Assembly (NCBI GenBank): GCA_934691935.1
Contig: CAKUTH010000007.1
Location: 186,001-250,000 of the forward strand
Source of the DNA: an uncultured Candidatus Melainabacteria bacterium
GTDB lineage: Bacteria > Cyanobacteriota > Vampirovibrionia > Gastranaerophilales > Gastranaerophilaceae
Direction of reading: 5' to 3'
DNA length: 64,000 bases
Under the pieces are notes generated by a model that did no database searches, was not told the DNA's origin, and worked only from the letters and a program-made list of their open reading frames with translations. Both the position numbers and the translations under genes were made by a program. Shown here piece by piece: positions 27,681-35,507 of this stretch. Numbering within the stretch: position 1 is the stretch's first letter; each line of letters opens with the position of its first letter.

Positions 27681-28433
27681 ATGACAAAAATAGGACAGGT
27701 TCAAGCATCACAAGTTTCAAGAAATAATTATGATTCAAAAAACAATACACAAAAACAAAAAGAAAAAATTGAAGTTTTTCCGCAACATGGTCCTATCGCG
27801 CAAGGACAACGTTTTCACGGATTTATACACGAAGTGAATAATGCTCAATCAGAATTAATCAATGATATTAAAAACAGCAAAATTACAACGGAAGAACAAC
27901 GCCAAACAAGACATTCCGAAGTCGCAAATATGACTTTTGATGTAACTGGTGATGAATACAGGGCATTAGCATCTAAAAAGAACAAAACTCCTGAAGAAAT
28001 TCAACAAATGAAAGATTTATACAAAGAAGGTTTTCTGAAATTTGGAACTTCATACACAGCTTTTTTGGATAAAAAATATGGTAACGGTGACGGAATTTTG
28101 ACAAAAGAAGAATATATTAATTCTGAAATGCAAGATATTCCAGAAGAATTAAGAGATTTCGCTAATCCACAAGATGCCGAAAACATATTTTCTCATATTG
28201 ACTTAAATAAGGACGGTAAGATTAGTCCAGAAGAAATGGCAACTTTGGGTTCAATGGTTGATATGTCAGTTGGACTTGAAGGGGACAAAGCTGGCGGTGT
28301 TAATGGAAAAATAAAAGCCTGCGACTTGAATGCAAACATGTTGAATATGGTTAAACCTTCAGATACAACTGGCGGTAGAGCAATGGATAACAAAATGCAA
28401 ACAATGAATAATTTTTTGTTTGGTGACAATTAA
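27681..28433 (+). CDS. EF-hand calcium-binding protein, unknown role
   Basis: The 250-residue product begins at ATG 27681 (MTKIGQVQASQVS), preceded by AGGAG. An in-frame ATG at 27558 is rejected because it lies inside the preceding gene's terminator. One canonical EF-hand loop is visible, DLNKDGKISPEE at residues 174-185, with acidic or oxygen ligands at positions 1, 3, 5, 9 and 12. Just upstream, KKYGNGDGILTKEE looks like a partner loop with a degenerate first position; a third glycine-rich copy (DKAGGVNGKIKACD) is weaker. The N-terminus is Asn/Gln/Lys-rich and has no signal peptide. Calcium binding is supported by the motif; the cellular role is not known. Confidence 0.8.
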   Translation: MTKIGQVQASQVSRNNYDSKNNTQKQKEKIEVFPQHGPIAQGQRFHGFIHEVNNAQSELINDIKNSKITTEEQRQTRHSEVANMTFDVTGDEYRALASKKNKTPEEIQQMKDLYKEGFLKFGTSYTAFLDKKYGNGDGILTKEEYINSEMQDIPEELRDFANPQDAENIFSHIDLNKDGKISPEEMATLGSMVDMSVGLEGDKAGGVNGKIKACDLNANMLNMVKPSDTTGGRAMDNKMQTMNNFLFGDN

Positions 28434-28451
28434 GCCATAATACTATATATT

Positions 28452-28480
28452 TTTACAAACGCTATGATTTATGCTAAACT
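28452..28480 (+). promoter_or_regulatory. Promoter of YkgJ paralog, leaderless arrangement
   Basis: TTTACA (28452-28457), a 17-base spacer, extended -10 TGC-TAAACT (28475-28480), then six bases (TTCTTT) and ATG 28487. No ribosome-binding site fits in between. Confidence 0.65.
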
Positions 28481-28486
28481 TTCTTT

Positions 28487-29167
28487 ATGGCTGAATTGAA
28501 TTCAAAATTAAACTCCATGAAAACAAAATATCGCGAGATTTTTATGAAATCTTCCGACGCGATTTTAGCTCGCATTGAAGAAATTCGTCCTGAAGGTTTA
28601 GAAGGCGATATTTTAGACAAATTTGAACCAAACTCTCTTGGTACAAGCTGGCAAACTGCCGTCATTGATATGTTTGAAAACGACATTTCAAAAGAAATTT
28701 ATCGCAAATGGCAAGAAGTTTTAGAACTTCGCAAGAATTTTGACTGCAAGGGTTGCGCTACTTGCTGTAATCTAGCGTGCTCGGAATTCTCTCCAGAGGA
28801 ATTAAAACGTAGAGCGCAAAATGGCGACAAATTTGCAACGCAATTCACTTCAATTTTTATTCCTTATGACTCAAAGGAAGAAGCTAGAAAGGTTTATCCA
28901 CAATATATTGAGTTGCTAGATGATACGATTGATGAAGATGTTTATTTTTATCATTGTCCAAAACTCACTGATTGCAAACGTTGTTCGGATTACAATAACA
29001 GACCGCAAATTTGTCGAGATTTTCCAGACAATCCTTTGTGCATTTTACCAAAATCCTGCGGATTTTATGAATGGCGACAAGAAGTAGAACCTGTTGCAAT
29101 GATGCTTCATGCAATGATGGAAATTATTGAATATTATAAAGAAAAACTCTGTACCCTCGCCCCTTGA
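28487..29167 (+). CDS. YkgJ-family cysteine-cluster protein (second paralog)
   Basis: This 226-residue paralog has the metal-binding signature CKGCATCC (about residues 84-91) followed by NLACSEFSPEELKRRAQNGD. A second half follows with YHCPKLTDCKRCSDYNNRPQIC, then RDFPDNPLC and SCGFYEW. It shares the SEFSPEELKRRAQNGDKFA...FIPYDSKEEA stretch with the copy at 35508, so those two form a closer pair than the short copy at 5350. The N-terminal 80 residues are helical and extra. Its C-terminal codons (TLAP and stop) run into the palindromic repeat at 29154-29222. The promoter is 6 nt from the ATG without Shine-Dalgarno sequence. Family function is uncertain (zinc or Fe-S chelation). Confidence 0.88.
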   Translation: MAELNSKLNSMKTKYREIFMKSSDAILARIEEIRPEGLEGDILDKFEPNSLGTSWQTAVIDMFENDISKEIYRKWQEVLELRKNFDCKGCATCCNLACSEFSPEELKRRAQNGDKFATQFTSIFIPYDSKEEARKVYPQYIELLDDTIDEDVYFYHCPKLTDCKRCSDYNNRPQICRDFPDNPLCILPKSCGFYEWRQEVEPVAMMLHAMMEIIEYYKEKLCTLAP

Positions 29168-29222
29168 GGGAGAGGGATGTTTTTGTTAATGAGCTTGCGA
29201 ATTTACAAAAACGGGAGAGGGG
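29154..29222. repeat. Dispersed palindromic repeat, copy A
   Basis: CCCTCGCCCCTTGAGGGAGAGGG (29154-29176 region) forms a hairpin. It is followed by GTTTTTGT (29179-29186) and its complement ACAAAAAC (29205-29212) around TTAATGAGCTTGCGAATTT, and then GGGAGAGGGG. Related sequences occur at 43234-43269 and 52628-52663. It invades the end of the YkgJ gene. Confidence 0.7.
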
Positions 29223-29281
29223 TGGCTCGTATGACAAAATTATTTTCACCCAAACAACCAAAGTCTTTAAAAAGAGGAAAT

Positions 29282-30301
29282 ATGAAAATTTTATCAGGAT
29301 TAAATTTAGAAGAAATACAAAAAATTACAGATGAACTTGGTGCATCAAAGTTCAGAGCACGCCAAATTCACAATTGGATTTATTTAAAATCTGTCAAAAG
29401 CATTGATGAAATGACTGATTTATCTGTAAAATTCAGAGAACAGTTAAAAGAAGTTGCCACAGTTTCCGACACAAAAATTAAGGTTAAGCAAGAAAGTTCT
29501 GACGGGACTTTAAAATATTTGCTTGAATATCCTGATGGGGAGTGTGTAGAAACTGTATTAATGAGGTTTGACAACCGTGCCAATTTAACGGCTTGCGTAA
29601 GTTCTCAGGTTGGTTGTGCGGTAAATTGTTCTTTTTGCGCAACTGGGAAACGCGGATTTATCAGAAACCTTACTTATAAAGAAATTGTGGAACAAGTGTT
29701 ATCAATCCAAAGAGATACTGGCTTGAAAGTTACAAATATCGTATTTATGGGGCAGGGTGAACCGCTTTTAAATCTCGATAATGTACTCAAGGCAATGGAA
29801 ATATTTAATGAGAACTTCCAAATTGGAGCAAGACGCTTGACTGTTTCTACTTCAGGTATAATTCCTGGAATTGAAAGACTTGCAAACATAGATATGCAAT
29901 CAACTTTGGCGATTTCTTTGCACGCACCAAACCACGAAATTCGTAAGCAATTAATGCAGATTGAAAACAAATACCCTATGCCAGAATTAAAAAAAGCGTT
30001 AAAATCTTACATCGAAAAAACAGGACGCAGAATTACTATAGAATACCTTTTGATAAAAGATTTGAACGATACATTGCAAAGCGCAAAAGAATTGGTTGAA
30101 TATTTACACGATTTAAAATGCAATATAAATTTAATTCCGTATAATCCAACCGAAAAAAATGACTATCAAAAGCCATCTGGAAATTCAATTATGCGATTCA
30201 AATCACTATTAGAACAATCTGGCAAAAAAGTTACAGTGAGATTAGAACGAGGTGCTGATATAGATGCAGCTTGCGGACAATTGAGAGGAAAGGTTAAATA
30301 A
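29282..30301 (+). CDS. rlmN: 23S rRNA (A2503)/tRNA (A37) C2-methyltransferase RlmN
   Basis: This radical SAM enzyme adds a methyl group to C2 of adenine 2503 in 23S rRNA and A37 of some tRNAs. I place the start at ATG 29282 (MKILSGLNLEEI; AAGAGGA upstream), giving 339 residues; an upstream in-frame extension of about 35 residues would be translated repeat sequence. The radical SAM cluster is GCAVNCSFC (C112, C116, C119). The essential catalytic cysteines are C105 region (LTACVSSQVGC) and the C-terminal ACGQLRGK (about C331). Also present are FMGQGEPLLN and ISLHAPN. Length and motifs are normal. Confidence 0.96.
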   Translation: MKILSGLNLEEIQKITDELGASKFRARQIHNWIYLKSVKSIDEMTDLSVKFREQLKEVATVSDTKIKVKQESSDGTLKYLLEYPDGECVETVLMRFDNRANLTACVSSQVGCAVNCSFCATGKRGFIRNLTYKEIVEQVLSIQRDTGLKVTNIVFMGQGEPLLNLDNVLKAMEIFNENFQIGARRLTVSTSGIIPGIERLANIDMQSTLAISLHAPNHEIRKQLMQIENKYPMPELKKALKSYIEKTGRRITIEYLLIKDLNDTLQSAKELVEYLHDLKCNINLIPYNPTEKNDYQKPSGNSIMRFKSLLEQSGKKVTVRLERGADIDAACGQLRGKVK

Positions 30302-30312
30302 ACCTACAAACC

Positions 30313-31026
30313 CTACCAAGGCAAACTGCTCCAATATTTCTTTGTACTATCATCAGGATTAACATTGTTTACCGCAAACCAAGAGCATCCAACACCATTA
30401 AGCTCTTGTTTTGACAACTTGTTACAAGGCAAGCCAGAAATATTTGGAAAAGTTTCATTTTTAAGTTCTTCATCTGTGTAATAACGAGCTTGTTTCACTG
30501 GCACTACAGCATCATTTTTTGAAGTAATATGGAATTCAAATATATCAAAACCATACCTGTTTGGTTTTTTATAAGGTCCGTTGACATCAATCCAAAATCT
30601 AATCCTACCATTATTAATTTGTCGACCGACACTACTTCCGTCAGGTAGGATATAAATAGCTTTTGGTAAATCCAAACCAAAATCTGATATGGTTTTACTA
30701 GTACCATTATAGTTTGTTATTTCATATTTTTCAGCTTTTTTTACTACTTTTATGTATTTATCAAATTCTCTATAAAAATCCTCAGATTTTACATAAATTA
30801 AATTTTCTGCATCATATACTGCATATTCTTTCCAGAGATTTTCAACACCCAAATCCTGTTTCATCAACAAAATTGCTTGACTGAGGTTTGAATAAGCTTT
30901 TTTAAACTGAACTTCTAAAACATAGCTTCTATATTTGTTAATAACAATTGGTATAGTCATTGCAGCCACAACTCCAATAATTCCAAGAGTTATCAATACT
31001 TCTGCCAATGTAAAAGCTCGTTTCAT
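30313..31026 (-). CDS. Type IV pilin-like / pseudopilin protein (second copy)
   Basis: A 237-residue protein with an N-terminal prepilin signal (MKRAFTLAEVLITLGII) and one hydrophobic helix. It would be cut before FTLAE, with Ala at -1. The soluble part has little similarity to the other copy at 1485-2264, apart from the first 30 residues, and carries two cysteines near its C-terminus (GLPCNKLS, GVGCSWFAVNN) and a C-terminal KKYWSSLPW. AAAGGAG precedes the ATG. It is convergent with rlmN and stands alone, without pilus assembly genes. It probably is a minor pilin or competence/secretion pseudopilin of a machinery encoded elsewhere. Confidence 0.8.
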   Translation of the reverse strand: MKRAFTLAEVLITLGIIGVVAAMTIPIVINKYRSYVLEVQFKKAYSNLSQAILLMKQDLGVENLWKEYAVYDAENLIYVKSEDFYREFDKYIKVVKKAEKYEITNYNGTSKTISDFGLDLPKAIYILPDGSSVGRQINNGRIRFWIDVNGPYKKPNRYGFDIFEFHITSKNDAVVPVKQARYYTDEELKNETFPNISGLPCNKLSKQELNGVGCSWFAVNNVNPDDSTKKYWSSLPW

Positions 31027-31140
31027 AAATCTCCTTTATAACAAGTTACTAACATAATACTAACTAATTAAAATATACCCGAATTTATTTCTTTTGTAAA
31101 GTACATGTTATAAACGTGTTAAAGATTTTAATGAGGAAAA

Positions 31141-31293
31141 ATGGAAAGAAAACTTTTTAGAGCTGGCAATGGTTGGTCATTATTTTTACCAAAAGTAATT
31201 ATTGAATTGTTGAAAATTGATCCTGAAAATGATACAGTAGAAATGCAGATAGAAAATGATGTTTTAAAAATAAAAAAAATAAAACAAAAATGA
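31141..31293 (+). CDS. Small AbrB/MazE-like DNA-binding protein (50 aa)
   Basis: A 50-residue ORF from ATG 31141 to TGA 31291-31293, with GAGGAAAA immediately upstream. The sequence KLFRAGNGWSLFLPKVIIEL followed by GDxV-like DPENDTVEMQIENDVLKIKK matches the swapped-hairpin AbrB/SpoVT fold of MazE/AbrB/PhoU-type antitoxins and transition regulators: a beta strand, a short loop with LP, a helix, then two beta strands. It ends 10 bases before the dtd start, so the two are co-transcribed. No toxin gene is adjacent, so a stand-alone regulator is more likely than an antitoxin. Confidence 0.7.
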   Translation: MERKLFRAGNGWSLFLPKVIIELLKIDPENDTVEMQIENDVLKIKKIKQK

Positions 31294-31303
31294 GGATAGT
31301 TAA

Positions 31304-31741
31304 TTGAAAGCATTAATACAAAGAGTAAAAAGAGCATCAGTTACCGTTGATGGAGAATGCATTTCTCAAATAAATAAGGGGATATTAGTATTTTTGGGTG
31401 TTGAGAAAGCCGATGAAAAACAAAACGCCGAAAAACTTGCAGAAAAAATTGCAAAATTGAGAATTTTTGAGGATGAAAATGATAAAATGAATTTGTCAGT
31501 TGCTGATATTAAGGGGGAACTCCTTGTTGTATCACAGTTTACCCTGTGCGCAGACTGCAAAAAAGGTACACGACCATCATTTGATAACGCAAGTCATCCT
31601 GACAAAGCAAATGACTTATATGAATATTTCGTTAAATATTTATCAAATCAAGGGTTTACAGTAAAAACAGGAAAATTCCGTGCAATGATGGATGTGGAGC
31701 TTGTTAACGACGGTCCTGTGACCTTTTGGCTTGAAAAATAA
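31304..31741 (+). CDS. dtd: D-aminoacyl-tRNA deacylase
   Basis: Dtd removes D-amino acids (and glycine from tRNA-Ala) wrongly attached to tRNA. The 145-residue protein starts at TTG 31304 ([18 protein letters not shown]), the expected N-terminus; the ribosome-binding site is GAGGA overlapping the previous stop. The conserved SQFTL motif is at about residues 78-82 ([10 protein letters not shown]) and the GP cis-proline motif is [10 protein letters not shown] at the C-terminus. Length is normal for the family (about 145). It is the second gene after the 50-residue AbrB-like gene. No terminator is seen, and a strong promoter for the next gene follows. Confidence 0.95.
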   Translation: MKALIQRVKRASVTVDGECISQINKGILVFLGVEKADEKQNAEKLAEKIAKLRIFEDENDKMNLSVADIKGELLVVSQFTLCADCKKGTRPSFDNASHPDKANDLYEYFVKYLSNQGFTVKTGKFRAMMDVELVNDGPVTFWLEK

Positions 31742-31750
31742 GACATGTAC

Positions 31751-31779
31751 TTGCAAAAAATTTAAAAGCATGGTATAAT
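31751..31779 (+). promoter_or_regulatory. Promoter of the zinc-ribbon/RGG-rimM-trmD operon
   Basis: TTGCAA (31751-31756), 17-base spacer, TATAAT (31774-31779), a strong match 89 bases before ATG 31868. The leader between contains GAGGAGAAATTTTTTT and the true ribosome-binding site AGAGG. Confidence 0.75.
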
Positions 31780-31867
31780 GTGCTTAATCTATAGAGAAAT
31801 CGATTTTCATTTTTGAGGAGAAATTTTTTTAACCCAGAATTACGTTATTAATTAAGAGGCTTTCATT

Positions 31868-32932
31868 ATGTATGTAAACAAGTGTATCAAATGTGGTCGT
31901 GAGTTTGAAACAAAAAACCCCAAAAGAGTTATCTGTCCTGATTGTTTGTATCCAGATAAAAATATGATGGTATCATCTTCATCTTCTGACGCTCCAAAAC
32001 CTGAAGCACCAGCAGAAGAACCATTGAAAGGTTACAGCGCAGGCGGAAACGATGAAGCTCCACGCTATTACAGTGCTGGTGGTGGTAATGAACCACAACA
32101 AAGATATAATAGACCGCAAAGAAGTTATAACAATAATAACAACTATAATAACAACCGTGGCGGATACGGTGGAAACAACCGTTCTCAACAAGGCGGATAC
32201 AATAGAGGTGGTTATAACAACAATCGCCAAGGCGGTGGCTATAACCGTCAAGGCGGATACAACAACCGTCCTCAACAAGGTGGTTATAACAGAGGCGGTT
32301 TCAACAACAGACGTCCTCAACAAGGTGGATTTAACAGAGGCGGATTTAACAACAGACGCCCTATGCAGAAAAAAGCTCCAAAACAATTGTTAGTAAGCAA
32401 GGAACAATTGGAACAAATTGAATTGCTATACAAAATGATGCTTCCTCTGCCAAACCCTGATTGTCACGAAGTTATCGGTGAAAAAATCGGACTAGAACCA
32501 AGAAAAGTATTCTTTGGTATAAATTTGGTAAGACAAAAAATGATGCTACCAAAATTACCGTTCCCGAAACGCAAACTTGCGATTACTCCAGATCAACTTT
32601 TCGCAATTAAAAACTTGTATGAACCATTACTACCACTTCCTCCAATTGGTTGCCACAAAATTATTGCAGCTCAATTAAAAATGGATGAATGGAGAGTTCA
32701 CGTTGGTATCGGTTTAATTAGATCTCAAATGGGCTTGAAACGCTGGAACGAAGACAGACCTGATAAACCTGCAGATTTCCAAAAAAGAGAAACTCCAGCA
32801 GATGTAAAAGTCGAAGAACCTTCAAAAGCTGAAACTCCAGTGGTAGAAACTCCTGAAGCTGAAGCTCCAAAAGAAGAAGTTAAACCTAAACGCGGAAGAA
32901 AACCTAAAAAAGCGGAAGAAACTGCTGAGTAA
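31868..32932 (+). CDS. Zinc-ribbon, RGG-rich protein with duplicated C-terminal domain
   Basis: I do not recognise this 354-residue protein as a known family. In order: a zinc ribbon (C6, C9, C23, C26; CIKCG...CPDC), an Ala/Pro/Gly linker, and a low-complexity region (about residues 75-165) of repeats such as GGYNRGGYNN and RPQQGGFNRGGFNN, an RGG/RG-type RNA-binding composition. Then come two tandem repeats of about 55 residues (174-228 and 236-291), each with LxxQLxxIxxLYxxxLPLPxxxCH, a KI/RV helix and a final RxQMxL, then an AT-hook-like KPKRGRKPKK tail. It is followed by rimM after 2 bases and trmD, so a role in ribosome or RNA biology is likely. Confidence 0.8.
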   Translation: MYVNKCIKCGREFETKNPKRVICPDCLYPDKNMMVSSSSSDAPKPEAPAEEPLKGYSAGGNDEAPRYYSAGGGNEPQQRYNRPQRSYNNNNNYNNNRGGYGGNNRSQQGGYNRGGYNNNRQGGGYNRQGGYNNRPQQGGYNRGGFNNRRPQQGGFNRGGFNNRRPMQKKAPKQLLVSKEQLEQIELLYKMMLPLPNPDCHEVIGEKIGLEPRKVFFGINLVRQKMMLPKLPFPKRKLAITPDQLFAIKNLYEPLLPLPPIGCHKIIAAQLKMDEWRVHVGIGLIRSQMGLKRWNEDRPDKPADFQKRETPADVKVEEPSKAETPVVETPEAEAPKEEVKPKRGRKPKKAEETAE

Positions 32933-32934
32933 TT

Positions 32935-33447
32935 ATGACAAAATTTGTTTCAGTCGGAAAAATTTTGAATTTTCACGGAATTAAAGGCGAGGCAAAAGTT
33001 GGTTTTACCAAAAACCAAGAAGATTTTTTCTGTTCATTAGATGAAGTATTTGTAAAAAAAGAGCAAGATTACGTACCTTTGAAAATAACAAATTCAAGGC
33101 TACATAAGAATTTTGCACTCGTGAAGTTTGAAAATATTAATTCTATTAATGAGTTATTGCCTTATAAAGGCGCATTCCTTTACGTTCAGGAAGATACGAT
33201 TAGAGAAAATCTTGAAGAAGATGAGTTTTTAATAGATGAACTTGTTGGGCTGGAAATTTTTGATACAGAAGGTAAAAAACAAGGTTTTGTTGTAGGTGTT
33301 TCTAACAACGGAGCAAATGATTTGCTTTCTGTCAAAACAAATTCTAAAAAAATTGTCCTAATTCCGTTTGTAAAAGCGATTGTAACCGATGTCAGCATCA
33401 AAGACAAAAAAATTATTATCAATAACCTTGAGGGCTTATTGGAATGA
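32935..33447 (+). CDS. rimM: Ribosome maturation factor RimM
   Basis: RimM binds ribosomal protein S19 and assists 30S head assembly. The 170-residue sequence starts MTKFVSVGKILNFHGIKGEAKVGF, the typical N-terminal beta-barrel, and ends in the PRC-barrel domain (DELVGLEIFDTEGKKQGFVVGV, NDLLSVK, LIPFVKAIVTDV). Length agrees with the family. It starts 2 bases after the previous stop and overlaps trmD by 4 bases (ATGA), the classic rimM-trmD pairing. rpsP, usually first in this operon, is replaced by the zinc-ribbon/RGG gene; rplS is absent downstream. Confidence 0.94.
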   Translation: MTKFVSVGKILNFHGIKGEAKVGFTKNQEDFFCSLDEVFVKKEQDYVPLKITNSRLHKNFALVKFENINSINELLPYKGAFLYVQEDTIRENLEEDEFLIDELVGLEIFDTEGKKQGFVVGVSNNGANDLLSVKTNSKKIVLIPFVKAIVTDVSIKDKKIIINNLEGLLE

Positions 33448-34133
33448 TTTTTGATGTGTTAACCCTTTTTCCAGATATGGTTGAAAATTATTTTAACTTC
33501 AGCATTTTGAAACGTGCAGTTGATGCTGGTATAATTTCAGTTAATACGGTCAATCCACGTGACTACACGAAAAACAAACATAAAAAAGTAGATGATACAC
33601 CTTATGGTGGCGGAGCTGGAATGGTTTTGATGCCACAACCTTACGTCGACGCGTATGAAAGTGTTGAACGCCTTGAAAATTCAACAACAATAATGCTTTC
33701 TCCGCAAGGTGAGCCTTTGAACGATTCTATAGTAAACGATTTGGCGAAATACGACCAAATAGTAATGCTTTGCGGACATTATGAAGGATTTGATGAAAGA
33801 ATAAGAGAAATTATAAAACCTCAAGAAATATCTCTCGGTGATTTTGTTTTGACAGGTGGAGAATTACCTGCGCTTTGCCTTATTGATGCAATTAGTCGAA
33901 AAATCGACGGAACTTTGGGTAAAATTGAATCAGCAGACGAAGATAGTTTTTCTAACGGGCTTTTGGAATATCCACATTATACAAAACCCAGAGAATATCG
34001 CGGTTTGAAAGTTCCTGATGTTTTGCTCAACGGAAATCATAAAGAAATTAACGAATTTAGACTTCAAAAAAGTTTGGAACGCACAAAAACAAAGCGTCCT
34101 GACTTATACGAAAAGTTTAAAACTTGCGATTAA
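33444..34133 (+). CDS. trmD: tRNA (guanine-37-N1)-methyltransferase
   Basis: TrmD methylates G37 of tRNAs reading CNN codons and prevents frameshifting. The 229-residue protein has the SPOUT trefoil-knot motifs: MIFDVLTLFPDMVENYF at the N-terminus, GGGAGMVLMPQPYVDA, IMLSPQGEPL, IVMLCGHYEGFDERI, and SLGDFVLTGGELPALCLIDAISR for SAM binding. A short C-terminal domain ends RPDLYEKFKT. It is complete (usual length about 240). The 3' end overlaps the convergent gene at 34117 by 17 bp. RimM and TrmD are translationally coupled by a 4-base overlap. Confidence 0.97.
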   Translation: MIFDVLTLFPDMVENYFNFSILKRAVDAGIISVNTVNPRDYTKNKHKKVDDTPYGGGAGMVLMPQPYVDAYESVERLENSTTIMLSPQGEPLNDSIVNDLAKYDQIVMLCGHYEGFDERIREIIKPQEISLGDFVLTGGELPALCLIDAISRKIDGTLGKIESADEDSFSNGLLEYPHYTKPREYRGLKVPDVLLNGNHKEINEFRLQKSLERTKTKRPDLYEKFKTCD

Positions 34134-34584
34134 GGTCATTGTAATGCCCAAACCCCATTACATCTTTCATGAATGAAACTACGCCATAACAAGCCAAACC
34201 GACTGCTGATGCTTTTGACCACTTACCTTTTCCTAACAAAGCACCAAGCCCCAAACCAAATGGAACGACATTATCAACAACCATTGAGCCAAAGCCTTTG
34301 AAATAACCGACTGCAGAGTTTGCAAAATGTCGCCAATTGCTATCTAATTCAAATTGATGTACACCATCTTTTAACTTAGACATTGTTACACTAGGAGTTG
34401 AAAGATATTGCGTATTAGAAAAAGTTTCCATACAAGCCTCAGCATCTTTTGATTTTGCGTATACGTCTGCTTGAAGTTTGCCGACAATATGTGAATCATA
34501 GGCAATTACTCCAAGAGCTCCGATGCCTACTGCTTTTGGAAGATATTTAACAATATTATTTCCTACTTTTCCAATAATACTCAT
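34117..34584 (-). CDS. Unknown membrane-associated protein
   Basis: This 155-residue protein carries at least two hydrophobic stretches: VGIGALGVIAYDSHIVG (about residues 19-35) and FGSMVVDNVVPFGLGLGALLG (about 97-117), with a third weaker one (SAVGLACYGVVSFM). It has no recognised domain. A ribosome-binding site (AAGGTAAGTA) precedes the ATG at 34584. It follows the Pro/Gln-rich protein gene at 34600 by 15 bases on the same strand and is probably its operon partner. The 3' end overlaps trmD. Confidence 0.6.
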   Translation of the reverse strand: MSIIGKVGNNIVKYLPKAVGIGALGVIAYDSHIVGKLQADVYAKSKDAEACMETFSNTQYLSTPSVTMSKLKDGVHQFELDSNWRHFANSAVGYFKGFGSMVVDNVVPFGLGLGALLGKGKWSKASAVGLACYGVVSFMKDVMGFGHYNDLNRKF

Positions 34585-34599
34585 TACTTACCTTATTTC

Positions 34600-35388
34600 T
34601 TATTTCTTTTCGCTTTCAGTTTTTTTAGGGTTATTTTTTACTTCAAATTCTTTTTCTGTTGTTTGTCCTGACATTTTCAAAAGCGTATCACTAGCCATTA
34701 GTGCGTCTTGACCGTATCCAGATTGAGAGTTTTGCATTTGTTGCAACAAGTTAACTGATAAATTATCACCAGTTGCAATTCTTGAATTTAGAGCAGTAAG
34801 AGCAAGTGTTCTTACCGAAGTTGAAGGGTCTTGCAACATTTTATTAACAAGTGCATTCAATGCTTTGTCATCTTTTCTTGAATGATCTTCGTCTAATCTT
34901 GCAATAACTTCTTTTGCACCCATTAATCTAACTTCTTTATCTTGGTTGTTTAAATAATTTTCCAAAGTTCTAATATAATCATCAGTTAATTCGACGATTT
35001 CACGTTTTTCTGTTTTTTTGTCATTAGTTTTGTTTTCAGTATTGGTGTTGTTTGAAGCCTGAAGCGGTTGTCCCATCGGTTGAGTATAATAAGATGACGG
35101 ATAACAACCTGTTGCAGGTGTCGAACCATAATTTGGAGCATTAACATTATAGACTGGTGCTGTCGCTCCAGGTGGGGTTACTGATGGATTAAATATTTGA
35201 ATATTTACACCAGAATAATTCGGAACTTGAACATTCTGGTTCTGAGGTTGTTGTATTTGTGGCTGTTGTACAGGTTGCGCAGGTTGTTGAGCTTGCATTG
35301 GTACTGTTTGATACTGCGCAGAATTATTAGCCTGAGGTTGATAATTACTTTGTTGCGGAACATTTTGTTGAACAACTGAGTTTTGCAT
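34600..35388 (-). CDS. Pro/Gln-rich protein with HEAT-like C-terminal repeat domain
   Basis: A 262-residue protein in two parts. Residues 1-110 are low-complexity and rich in Gln, Pro, Asn and Val (QPAQPVQQPQIQQPQNQNVQ), with no signal peptide. Residues about 125-245 form alpha-helical pairs resembling HEAT/armadillo repeats: LTDDYIRTLENYLNNQDKEVR, MGAKEVIARLDEDH, DPSTSVRTLALTALNSRI. Such repeats bind other proteins. The tail is lysine- and glutamate-rich. AAAGGTAG precedes the ATG. It is in one transcription unit with the membrane protein at 34117-34584. Function not known. Confidence 0.65.
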   Translation of the reverse strand: MQNSVVQQNVPQQSNYQPQANNSAQYQTVPMQAQQPAQPVQQPQIQQPQNQNVQVPNYSGVNIQIFNPSVTPPGATAPVYNVNAPNYGSTPATGCYPSSYYTQPMGQPLQASNNTNTENKTNDKKTEKREIVELTDDYIRTLENYLNNQDKEVRLMGAKEVIARLDEDHSRKDDKALNALVNKMLQDPSTSVRTLALTALNSRIATGDNLSVNLLQQMQNSQSGYGQDALMASDTLLKMSGQTTEKEFEVKNNPKKTESEKK

Positions 35389-35495
35389 AAAAACTACCTT
35401 TCACTACTACTTATTTATATAAAGTTATTTTTGCAAAATTTATTGCTATTTAATTAAGAAATGTAACATTTTTTCTAATATTTTTGCATGACGCA

Positions 35496-35501
35496 TATAA
35501 T
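35496..35501 (+). promoter_or_regulatory. -10 box of third YkgJ gene, leaderless arrangement
   Basis: Perfect TATAAT (35496-35501) ends 6 nt (TGTTTT) before ATG 35508. The -35 is not clear, and no ribosome-binding site is possible. Confidence 0.6.
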
Positions 35502-35507
35502 TGTTTT

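Noticed and set aside
29177..29281. N-terminal extension of RlmN
   Set aside because: It translates the palindromic repeat and spacer; AAGAGGA with ATG 29282 fits the family start.
31979..32386. Antisense open frame in the RGG region
   Set aside because: It is the mirror of a repetitive coding region; composition explains the absence of stops.
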